From Clostridium sp. D33t1_170424_F3 (GTDB taxonomy: Bacteria; Bacillota; Clostridia; Oscillospirales; Acutalibacteraceae): 64,000 nt of DNA. The position numbers were made by a program, and so were the translations under genes. Every line of letters starts with the position of its first letter. Position 1 is the first letter of the stretch. The stretch is from positions 1 through 64,000 of the forward strand of contig NZ_JADPEG010000008.1 in the NCBI RefSeq assembly GCF_015667585.1, in the 5' to 3' direction. Shown one piece after another: positions 1-8,700 of this stretch. Below the pieces are notes generated by a model. The model worked only from the letters and a program-made list of their open reading frames with translations, ran no database searches and was not told the origin of the DNA.

Positions 1-249
1 AGCCAGTATTTCAGCTCGTCCTTGGTGCCTTCCTCGAAGGAGAGGTAATGCATCGCGTCGAGCAGTTCCTTCCAGGCTTCGTTCACTTCGGCCTGAGTGG
101 CCTTATCGCTTTCAAAGACCTTCTGCGCGTTGTCGCGCGCCGCGATGAACTTCGTGCGGACGGATTCAACCAGCTTGTCAAGCTGCTCGTCGGTCACTTC
201 GTTCGCCTTCTCCAGCAGGGTTTCCAGAACATCCTTGTTCACGCTGGTA
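1..249. repeat. Near-identical copy of 6758-7006 (FIVAR-coding DNA)
   Basis: These 249 bases match 6758-7006 with about 13 differences by my count. Both copies encode the first FIVAR module of neighbouring giant secreted proteins. Similarity drops sharply beyond 249 and returns briefly around 326-370. The pattern suits recent duplication or gene conversion between tandem paralogues. The copies are direct repeats 6.76 kb apart, so recombination between them would delete or duplicate most of one gene. Confidence 0.9.
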
Positions 250-3200
250 AAGATAAACGCCAAGGTCGTATTCCTCTCCGGCATTGTGAGGGTATAGGTG
301 CAGCCATCGGCTTCAAACGGGATGTCCTCGCCGTTCAGCTTTACGCTTGCAAACGGGCCGTCCGCCGGGGTGAAGCGCAGCGTAACCTCTTTGCCGGGCA
401 GAACTCTCGCGGCGTAGATGCCGTTCGCGTCAAAGACCGTGGTCAGCTCGCCTTCCGCGGACAGATTTGCATTTTGCGTAAACTGCACGGTCAGCAGCTT
501 CCCGTCTCCTGTCTCCTGCCGTTTGACAACGACGGACACGGAAGCGGTGATCTGCCCCGGGTTCTCCACGCTCTCCGGCAGCATCAGCGTACCGGTCAGG
601 ACGCTGGTCCCCTCCCGGTCTGCGTCGTAGCCTTCCGCGCTCCATTCCACCGGGATCGCCGTTTTGCCGCCGTCGCTCAGTACGGCCTGCACCGCGGACG
701 GCAGAGCCAGATGCTCAAAAGCCGTGCCAAGCTGCGCCTGGACTGCGGCAGGTTCTTCTACGGAGAGCACCCGGCGGGTATCCGCACCCCATTTGTCCAG
801 AATCGCATGGAGTTCCTTTTCCGTTACAGTGACCACGCCGCCATGGCGCACGTCCTGGGTCGGCATATCCGGATTGCGGCCCATGTCGGTCCATTCGCCG
901 CTGTCGAGATTGTCCGTGACGGAATAGCCGAATTTTTGCTCGTAGAAATAATCGTAATAATGATACCATTTGTCCTCGCGAATATCCTTGAAAACAAACG
1001 GGCCTTCCACCATCCGGTCGGTGATGAAATCGTCGGTGTAGACCGCAAAGGAGCCGGGCGTCAGGGAATGGGACTTCGCGGCCTTGATCGCCTTGCCGGA
1101 ATCCCGCTCATCCTTATAAACCAGATAATAGGAGCCGTTGTCCTTTGTGATGTTGGCGTCGATGATGGAATAACCGGCATCAAAGAACTTGAACGGCTCG
1201 GAGAACTCGTGCAGGTCCTTCGTGGTGTTGCAGTAAATGGGTCCGTTGCCGCCGTTCGCGCTCGGATCGGACCAATACACCAGGTATTCGTCGTTGATCG
1301 GATCGTAGGAAGCCTCCGGAGCCCAGGCGCGCGCGCCGGTCAGGCCGTCCACACCGGGTTTTGCCACGGTTGCAAGGCGCTCATCGTCAAAGGAGGTCAG
1401 GCCGTCGGAGCTCCACAGGTAAATTTGCGGCGTATCCCAGCCCTGCGTGGCAATGGCGGTGAAGGAACCGTCCTTATTGCGCAGGATAAACGGGTCGCGG
1501 ATTCTGCCGTTGCCCAGCTTGTTTTGAATCACAGGCCTGCCGCCGTTCAGGGAGGTCCAATGCACGCCGTCGTAGCTGTACGCGAGACAGAGGTTTTCCA
1601 CGCCCTGCGTGCCGCCGAAGTGGGACAGGATATAACCGGTAAACTTGTCAAGCAGGATGATATTCTCAAACAGCACTTCCTGCTTTGCCTCGCCCAGCGT
1701 CAGCGTCGCCTTGAGCTGGATTGGCTGGCGTTCCAGAGACGTCTTCGTCTTACAGACCTTTCCATCGAGGATTTCCGCGTCGCCGGAGACGATTTCCCAG
1801 GAAATTTTGCTGGTGAGCGCGTCCCGCGTCGCCAGCTCATAGCCGTCGTTGATCTTGTAATCGACATAGCGGCGGACATAATCCGCATCCCGCTCCACAA
1901 CGCGCTCGTCCGTCAGGGCCAGCAGCGTCACGGTGAACACGCGCTCCAGAACCTGTCCCGCCGGTCCGGTGGCCGTTACCGTCAGCGCGACCCGCTGGTC
2001 GCCCTGTTCTGTGGTCGGCAGGGTAATTTTCCCCTCATCCGTTACAAACGCCGGCTTGTCGGACCGCCACGCGAAGGTGGTCCCGTTCGCATGCTGTTTC
2101 GGCAGGGAAAGATTTTCCGTCACGTTGGAGAGGTCGCCCAGGTCGATGCCGTCCAGCGCCTCTTTTACAGCCGCGTTTGCAATATCGTCCTTGTGCGCCG
2201 CGACCTCCGCCTGAATTTCCTCCGGTGTGAGCGCGCGGTCATACACGCGGAATTCCTCAAACTGCCCCTTTGCGCTCGGGTCGGGGAAGATATGGTTCGC
2301 GCCGATGCGCGTGGTGGTTCCCTGCGCAAGCTGGCTGAGTTTCTGTTCCAGCGTACCGGAGGCAACCAGCCGGTCGTTCAGGTAAAGCTTTGCGTCGCTG
2401 CCCGATTGTGTGAACGTAACCAGCGTCCATTCGCCCTCCGGGACGATAACGCCCGCGTCGGCTTTGATTCGCTCCTCGTTTTTACCGTCCGTTTTGATCG
2501 CCACGGTTACGCCGCAGGGATTTCCAAACGGATTGCCGCGCGCCGCCATAACCATATAATTGTTCTGTGAAGAGCCCGTTACCAGCAGGGAGGTCCAGAT
2601 ATCCGTGCGGTCCAGCTTCACCCAGGTGGAAATGGAACTGTCGTCTGTCTTGCCCAGCACCTCGCTCGGCATGGAAATGTAATCGCCGCTGCCGCCGCCT
2701 AACGCAACCGCACCGTCCAGGAATCCGCTTGTGCGGGCCGCCGCGCCGTTCAGCGTACCATTAAACCCGTTGACAGAGTCAACCGCCGTATTCCCCTCGG
2801 CTTCATCAAACTTATATTGCAGGACCAGGCCTTCCGCGGGAACCGGTTCCTGCGGCGCCAGCTTGTTGTACAGTTCTTCCATGATGACGCGGCCGTACCG
2901 GTCGTTGACGTGCCATGGGTCAGACATCTTGTTGGAATCGTATTCGCCGAACCACTGGCCCATATCCCAATACCGCACGCCCGTGGCCTCCGCCGCATCG
3001 GGGAAAGAGGTCTTCCAGTATTCCCGCAGCATGTCGCGGGAAGCGGGATTCTTTGCCGGATCGTTCGTGTCAAAGGTGGAGAGCAGCCAGATTTCGGATT
3101 CCGGCAATGCCCTGCGCACACGGCTGAGCACCGTGACGAGGTCCGCTTCCACATCCGCCGCCGGGCGGGGTCTGTCCAGCGCTCCATGGTCGTTCGTACC

Positions 3201-4880
3201 CAGCAGCACAACCACCTTGTCCGGGTCGAGCAGCTGCAGGGCGGAATGGAAGATGCTGTCGGTCAGGATGGCATAGTCATTGGAGGTAGCCTCCGCGTTG
3301 CCCCATGTGTGGATGACCGTGCGGTCCTCGTCGCGGCCGATATGCACGTCCGCGCCGTAGAAATTGATATCGCGGTTGTCCGTTGGACGGATCACCAGCT
3401 CGTGACGGCCATATTTGCCCGCATCATACGTCGCCTTGTGGGTGTTGTAATCGTTGGGCTGGCTCTGCACCACCACGCCCTGCTCCACACCGTCCAGCGT
3501 GGCGGTGAAATTGCCCGCGCCGCCCCAGGAGAGATAGAACAGGTCGATCTTTGAGCCGGTGAACTGAATGTTTAAGCTGCTGTCCGTCCCATGTCCATGC
3601 ACGTACAGGCCGTTCGGGGAATCGACAATTCTGCCGTGCGTGCCCCAACGTGCGGTATCTTCCTCCCACCATGCGCCGCTGTAGGAAAAGCTTATCCCTG
3701 CGGGCGCTTTCTGGAAATAGGAGGAGCCGTTCAGCGTGACAAAGCCGGTGCCGCAATCGCCGTACTGCTCGTCCAGAATACGTTTCATGTTCATCGTCAG
3801 ATAGCCGAACTCCGTATTCGAGTCGCCAATCTGTAAAATCCGGACCGGCTCTTTTCTGACCGCGTTCGGGTCCGCTTTGAGCGTTACATCGAAGGCGCGC
3901 TTCTCCACAGCTTCGCCGGAAACAAGCGTGGCGGTCAGCGTAACCGATACGTCGCGGTTTTTTTCACGGGTGACCAGGCCGTTCTCCGTGATGTGCGCTG
4001 GATCGTTCGTTTCCCAGTAAATGCGGCTTCCGTAGTCGCCGTCCAGCGGCAGGGAAACACGGTTTCCTGTGAAAGGATCGACCGTTCCCAGCGAGAGGGT
4101 CTTTGCGTCCAGTTCCACAATCGACTGATCGTCCAGCTTTTCAACGACCAGTTCGTCCGCGCGTAGCGCGCGGTTGTACACCTGCACATTGTCGATGCGC
4201 CCGATCGCGGTCGGGTCCGCGGAAAACGGGCTTTTCGCCACATAGCAGGTTTCGCCGGGCGTATAGGTCTGCCCAATGGTATTGGTCATATCGTCTTTCT
4301 GGGCGACCAGCGCGCCGTCCATATACAGCTTCGCCTGGCTGCCCTGCTGGGTATACGCCAATGTGACCCACCTGCCCACCGGAACCGTCTGCGCGGCGGG
4401 CGCGGCAATGCGCTGCTCGTTTCCGTTGACGCGGATTCCCAGCGTGTATCCAACGGACGCACCGCCGGGCTGGCCCTTGGCCGCCATAACCATGCAATCT
4501 CCGCTGCTGTTTCCCACGGAGAACAGGGCCGTCCAGGTCTGCACCTCATTCAGGAATACATCCATTTTGATGGTGACGTCAGAAACATCCCGCATCACAT
4601 CGATGGGTACGCGGATATAATCGTTGCCGGAGGCCAAAGAAACCGCTTTCCCGCCTCTGGCGTCCACCTGGCTTGCGTTCCCCGTCAAGGTTCCGTTAAA
4701 TCCGTTACCGCTCGTATCCGGAACCGCAGCGCCGTCCAGCTTTTCAAAGTCGTACTGCAGAAGCAGGCCGTCCGCCTGCACCCCTGCCGCCTGTGTTCTG
4801 ACCGCCAGAGCCGTTGTGACGCTGCCAAGCAGCATTGCAACACAAAGCACCCATGCGGTAATCCTTTTTTGCCATTTCAT
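1..4880 (-). CDS. Secreted multidomain SGNH hydrolase / GH43 protein (C-terminus outside window)
   Basis: At least 1626 residues, with the C-terminus left of the window. Order: signal peptide (1-30), LamG-like domain (about 40-245), SGNH/GDSL hydrolase (about 345-660), second LamG-like domain (about 680-885), Ig-like spacers, GH43 five-bladed propeller (about 1075-1365), Ig-like and beta-repeat domains, then a FIVAR module at the window edge. The SGNH part has GDSN (Ser near 352), GTND near 561 and DPWH near 650, so it should be an active esterase. GH43 landmarks are RDPF, WAPE, IIDANI and VEGPF, whose Glu is the usual general acid. GH43 enzymes typically cut arabinan or xylan side chains, so a deacetylase plus arabinosidase/xylosidase pairing is plausible; the substrate is inferred. 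ATG at 4880 is chosen because GGGGGAG lies 10 nt upstream; ATG 4889 is almost on top of it. Confidence 0.85.
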   Translation of the reverse strand, partial: MKWQKRITAWVLCVAMLLGSVTTALAVRTQAAGVQADGLLLQYDFEKLDGAAVPDTSGNGFNGTLTGNASQVDARGGKAVSLASGNDYIRVPIDVMRDVSDVTIKMDVFLNEVQTWTALFSVGNSSGDCMVMAAKGQPGGASVGYTLGIRVNGNEQRIAAPAAQTVPVGRWVTLAYTQQGSQAKLYMDGALVAQKDDMTNTIGQTYTPGETCYVAKSPFSADPTAIGRIDNVQVYNRALRADELVVEKLDDQSIVELDAKTLSLGTVDPFTGNRVSLPLDGDYGSRIYWETNDPAHITENGLVTREKNRDVSVTLTATLVSGEAVEKRAFDVTLKADPNAVRKEPVRILQIGDSNTEFGYLTMNMKRILDEQYGDCGTGFVTLNGSSYFQKAPAGISFSYSGAWWEEDTARWGTHGRIVDSPNGLYVHGHGTDSSLNIQFTGSKIDLFYLSWGGAGNFTATLDGVEQGVVVQSQPNDYNTHKATYDAGKYGRHELVIRPTDNRDINFYGADVHIGRDEDRTVIHTWGNAEATSNDYAILTDSIFHSALQLLDPDKVVVLLGTNDHGALDRPRPAADVEADLVTVLSRVRRALPESEIWLLSTFDTNDPAKNPASRDMLREYWKTSFPDAAEATGVRYWDMGQWFGEYDSNKMSDPWHVNDRYGRVIMEELYNKLAPQEPVPAEGLVLQYKFDEAEGNTAVDSVNGFNGTLNGAAARTSGFLDGAVALGGGSGDYISMPSEVLGKTDDSSISTWVKLDRTDIWTSLLVTGSSQNNYMVMAARGNPFGNPCGVTVAIKTDGKNEERIKADAGVIVPEGEWTLVTFTQSGSDAKLYLNDRLVASGTLEQKLSQLAQGTTTRIGANHIFPDPSAKGQFEEFRVYDRALTPEEIQAEVAAHKDDIANAAVKEALDGIDLGDLSNVTENLSLPKQHANGTTFAWRSDKPAFVTDEGKITLPTTEQGDQRVALTVTATGPAGQVLERVFTVTLLALTDERVVERDADYVRRYVDYKINDGYELATRDALTSKISWEIVSGDAEILDGKVCKTKTSLERQPIQLKATLTLGEAKQEVLFENIILLDKFTGYILSHFGGTQGVENLCLAYSYDGVHWTSLNGGRPVIQNKLGNGRIRDPFILRNKDGSFTAIATQGWDTPQIYLWSSDGLTSFDDERLATVAKPGVDGLTGARAWAPEASYDPINDEYLVYWSDPSANGGNGPIYCNTTKDLHEFSEPFKFFDAGYSIIDANITKDNGSYYLVYKDERDSGKAIKAAKSHSLTPGSFAVYTDDFITDRMVEGPFVFKDIREDKWYHYYDYFYEQKFGYSVTDNLDSGEWTDMGRNPDMPTQDVRHGGVVTVTEKELHAILDKWGADTRRVLSVEEPAAVQAQLGTAFEHLALPSAVQAVLSDGGKTAIPVEWSAEGYDADREGTSVLTGTLMLPESVENPGQITASVSVVVKRQETGDGKLLTVQFTQNANLSAEGELTTVFDANGIYAARVLPGKEVTLRFTPADGPFASVKLNGEDIPFEADGCTYTLTMPERNTTLAFIFTSVNKDVLETLLEKANEVTDEQLDKLVESVRTKFIAARDNAQKVFESDKATQAEVNEAWKELLDAMHYLSFEEGTKDELKYW

Positions 4881-5136
4881 TTTTTGCATTCTCCCCCTTG
4901 TTTCGTAAATTCCTTTTGTAACAACCCCTATGTACTTCCCCAGCCTCCTCTCGTTTTCCCATTACACAGAACCTGTAAGATTTGAACACTCTTTTTAAGA
5001 ATACCATTGTAACTGTTTTACTGTATTTATAATAAACGGACAACAACGCCCGTTTTTTTAGCAGGTTTCTTCTGGCGCCTCAGGAGCAGCACCGCATCAA
5101 GGGTTGGCGAGCCAGAGATCAAAAATCCGAATAAAA

Positions 5137-5170
5137 AAGACCTGCTCTACCCGGTCGTAAAGCAGGTCTT
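5137..5170 (-). terminator. Rho-independent terminator, minus strand
   Basis: A 10-bp perfect stem (AAGACCTGCT/AGCAGGTCTT) is followed on the minus strand by TTTTTTATT. It lies downstream of the CRISPR remnant and of the giant gene ending at 5743, and could end either transcript. Confidence 0.7.
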
Positions 5171-5277
5171 CTTCGCTTGTATCTTCGGATGTATCCTGTT
5201 CCATCTTTCAGAAGAACGCGGGAATGATTGACAGGAGCACTGCACAGGATCGTTGATCTGGACCACACCCCACCGCC

Positions 5278-5494
5278 GTTTCAAACCACGATGCCCCTGC
5301 GGGCATTGACCAAGGATGGCCGACAAACCGCACGACTGCACTGTATTTCAACCCCCAGTGCCTCTGCGGGCACTGACTATCCCATTGTGGCGTTCTGCAA
5401 GCAGCTTGAAAACATTTCAATACCCAGTGCCCCTGAGGGCACTGACGCGTCACCCCAATTTTGATTTGTCCGGCAATTGCATTTCAATCCCCAG
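5278..5494 (-). CRISPR. Degenerate CRISPR array, type I-C-like repeats, no cas genes
   Basis: Three 33-nt repeats lie at 5278-5310, 5345-5377 and 5414-5446, and half of a fourth at 5481-5494. They are separated by unrelated 34, 36 and 34-nt spacers. On the minus strand each repeat begins GTCA(G/A)TGCCC, forms a short hairpin and ends TTGAAA(T/C), which resembles type I-C repeats. The repeats are not identical, as functional arrays usually are. One stem pair is G-C in repeats 2 and 3 but A-T in repeat 1, a compensated change. No cas gene occurs in the window. I read it as a decaying orphan array; an unrelated interspersed hairpin repeat is the alternative. Confidence 0.6.
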
Positions 5495-5554
5495 ACTTTT
5501 ATGTGTGCTTCCGGTTCGCACTTTTGCTGCTTGCATTTGCATATAGAAGATGCG

Positions 5555-5585
5555 GAGGAGGCCGCTCATCACAAGCGGCCTCCTC
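5555..5585. terminator. Strong 12-bp hairpin, terminator-like
   Basis: Perfect 12-bp arms (GAGGAGGCCGCT/AGCGGCCTCCTC) enclose a 7-nt loop, with only a short TTT on the plus side. It lies between the CRISPR remnant and the 3' end of the giant gene at 5743. The lack of a U-tract makes its strand and role uncertain. Confidence 0.45.
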
Positions 5586-5615
5586 TTTCAATCATAGCAA
5601 TTTTGTAAGTACAGG

Positions 5616-5637
5616 GAAAACCGTAATTACGGTTTTC
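5616..5637. other. Perfect 22-bp palindrome without loop
   Basis: GAAAACCGTAATTACGGTTTTC is identical to its own reverse complement. It may be a protein-binding site or the residue of a lost promoter or element. No start codon with a good ribosome-binding site follows it on either strand. Confidence 0.5.
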
Positions 5638-5660
5638 TTCGCGAACCTCTTTGTGGGCTC

Positions 5661-5702
5661 TTAACCGATGGTTACCACACAATGCTGCTGCGCCGCCTCA
5701 TT
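5661..5702 (-). pseudogene. Orphan copy of the shared C-terminal domain's last 13 codons and stop
   Basis: On the minus strand this encodes NEAAQQHCVVTIG followed by a stop. It closely matches the NEEPQKHCVITIA-stop that ends the giant gene at 5743-5784. The stretch between the two copies (5703-5742) is unrelated. There is no upstream coding sequence, so this looks like the scar of a deleted paralogue or of recombination between gene tails. Confidence 0.7.
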
Positions 5703-5742
5703 CGGGACCCCCAGTCGGGATGCGCTTACAGCGAAGACCCTT

Positions 5743-8700
5743 TTATGCAATGGTGATAACACAATGCTTTTGCGGCTCCTCATTGGACATGGTCGTATAC
5801 ACGCCGGTGCTCTGGCCCGGTGCGCCGACCGCCCAGACTCTGTAATAGCAGTCGTTGCCGATCTTCGCCACAAACTGGGTCTTCAATACACTGCCGTCGC
5901 CCACGGTGAAGCTCGGGGCCGCATTACTTCCGTTGACAACCGTCATCTTGAAGCAGTAGGCATTGCCTCTCTTCAAGGTGAAGTCTGCTGTGGTATCGGA
6001 GCGAACGGACTTCTGGCCCATCACGTTCTGTGCCGCGCTGATTACTGGGCTGGTCACGGCGACTGCCGTTCCCGTGCCGGCAACGTTGCCAGACGGCTTC
6101 TTGCTGCCGGAACCGCCGCTGTTGGACGGCTTGTTGCTGGGTTTGTTGTCGGGTTTCGCAGGCTCTTCCGGCTTGTCTGCCGGAACCAGACCCGCACGGG
6201 CCTTCTCCACCGTTGCGCAAACCGCTGTGATTTCCTCCTGCGTGGCGTTCTCGTCTTCATAGACGTCCAGCGCGTTGTTCAGCGCCGCGCGCAGGATTGC
6301 ATAGCTCGCTTCGGTGTAATCATCCGGGTCAAGCACTTCGGACTCATCGATCAGGGCTTTCAGCACTTCCTTGTCCGGAATCATACGCAGATTCATCATC
6401 GCCTCGTACAGGGCGTCCGCCATCTCGTCCACCTGCTTCTGGGTCGCGTTCGCGTCTTCCAGAAGGGCTTCCGCCTGCGGGAGGATTTCATTGAACTTGT
6501 CTTTCTCCGGGCCGTCCAGATACTTGTCAATTTCAATCTCCTGTGCCTGCTTCACGAAGGCTTCCAGCGTTTCCGTGTTTGCCTTGAACTCCAGGCGCAG
6601 AATCGCTTCGTGCAGGTTCTTTGCCGCCTTCTCGACTTCCGCTTTCAGTGTCTCGCCCTCGTCGTCATAGACTTCCTGCGCATAGGCCAGCGCTTCCGCG
6701 TAGCCTTCCTGGCTCTTCGGGGTGAAGTTGTCCAGGTCGAGCTCCGCCGCGTAGTCGAGCCAGTATTTCAGCTCGTCCTTGGTGCCTTCCTCGAAGGAGA
6801 GGTAATGCATCGCGTCGAGCAGTTCCTTCCAGGCCTCGTTCACTTCGGCCTGAGTGGCCTTATCGCTTTCAAAGACCTTCTGGGCGTTGTCGCGTGCCGC
6901 GATGAACTTTGCACGGACGGACGCGACCAGTTTGTCAAGCTGCTCGTCGGTCACTTCGTTTGCCTTCTCCAGCAGGGTTTCCAGAACGTCCTTGTTCACG
7001 CTGGTGAAGGTGAAGCGCAGAACGGTTTTGTCGTTCGGCATGGTATAGGTGTAGGTAAAGCCGTCGGCCTCAAACGGGATGTCCTCGCCGTTCAGCTTTG
7101 CGCTTGCAAACGGGCCGTTCGCCGGGATGAAGGTCAGGGTCAGCTTCGTACCCGGAACCACCTTCGCGCCATAGATGCCGTTGCCGTCGATCAGCACGTC
7201 CGCTTCGCCGGCGATTTCCACATCCGCCTGGCTCGGGTTCCACTGCACGTTCAGCAGCTGCGGCTCAGACGGAACCGTCTTGCCGCCCAAACGCTCAACG
7301 ATCATCTGATCGATCGCCACGTTGTTGCGGTTGATGTTCATGTTCTGATCGTACTTGTTGCCGTTGTTAAAGGTAAAGCCGACGGTGTGCTCGCCCGCCG
7401 TCAGATGCAGTCTCATGCGCGGCGAACGGTAGAACACATCGTTGAAGGTGACGGAGAACGACATGGTTCCCACGTCCACACCGTCCACCAGCACGGAACG
7501 GATCGCGCCGTAGTTGCCGCTGGTGGTGTCGCCGCTGTTGTTGTACAGCGTGCTGACCAGATATTCGCCGTCTTCGGGCACATTGATGGTGAAGGTCAGT
7601 TCCGCGCCGGTACCCGGGCGGTTGTCAACGACATAGCCGCTGCCGGAATATCCCTTGATGGAAGATGCCTTGCAGCCGTCGTTGCAGGATGCGTCCTCCG
7701 CCTCATAGGTCTGGATGGTGTCTTTCGGGTTCCAGACAATCGGTTTGGACAGCTCGGACGCAACGCCCATCTTGTCGACCGCGACCAGGGAATAGCTGCC
7801 GTACTGATCCTTCGGAATTTCGTAGCTGTCCACGCCGGTCACATCGACATACGCGGAGCCGGTCCACAGCTGATAGGTGTATGCGCTGTTCGGCGTCCAG
7901 GTCAACGTTCCGTCCACCAGCTTCATCTCCGGCAGATCCGGGCAGATAGCCAGGTTTTCGGGCTTGAGGTTGACCGCGCTGCGGCTGCCGCTGTCTTCCA
8001 CGACCATTTCAATCGTGTATTTGCCGGAAGCGTCCGCCGGGAACACATAATCGGCGCCCACTTCTTCGCCGTTGACGGTCATGGACTTGATGGTATCTCC
8101 CTTGCCGGAGAGGGTAAAGTCGATGGTCGCATCGCGGTATTTGTAGTTGGTCAGCGTGAACGGGCCTTCCATCCAATCCGGTACATACGGGGTGAAATGG
8201 ATGCCGTCCAGCTCATACATCATGCCGAACAGCACGCGGTAATAGTTCGCGAGCTGGCCCGCCACAGACCAGAGCTGGCGGTGCGCGTTGTTGCCCACGC
8301 CGGTCTCATAGTGGATCACTTCGTCATTGGAAAGGTTGCGCGCCGCGCCGTACATGATGGATTTCATGATCTCTTCCGCGAGCTGGCGGTTGCCGCCCTT
8401 CATGGCCGCTTCCATCAGCGCCGCTTCCCAGCCGGGCCATACGCCGCGGTTGTGGTAGATGGCGCCGAACTGCTTGCCGCGCTTCTGCGGATAAACGGTA
8501 TTCGCGCCGTATTTGACCAGCGGATAGTTCTCCATCATCTTCTCCGCCATCTCCGGCGTTGCGATATCAAAGTAAATGGCGTAGCCGGCCGCCAGAACGT
8601 CCGTCTTGTCCGCCAGGGCGTTGCCCATGTACTCCGGATACTGCCAGGAGGCGTAATAGTTGCGGTCTTCCATCCAGAAGTTGTCGTTGATCGCCTGTTT

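Noticed and set aside
5685-5742. Extension of the gene-tail scar into a full second C-terminal domain
   Set aside because: Bases 5703-5742 do not encode the preceding STGVYTT segment in any frame; only the final 13 codons are duplicated.
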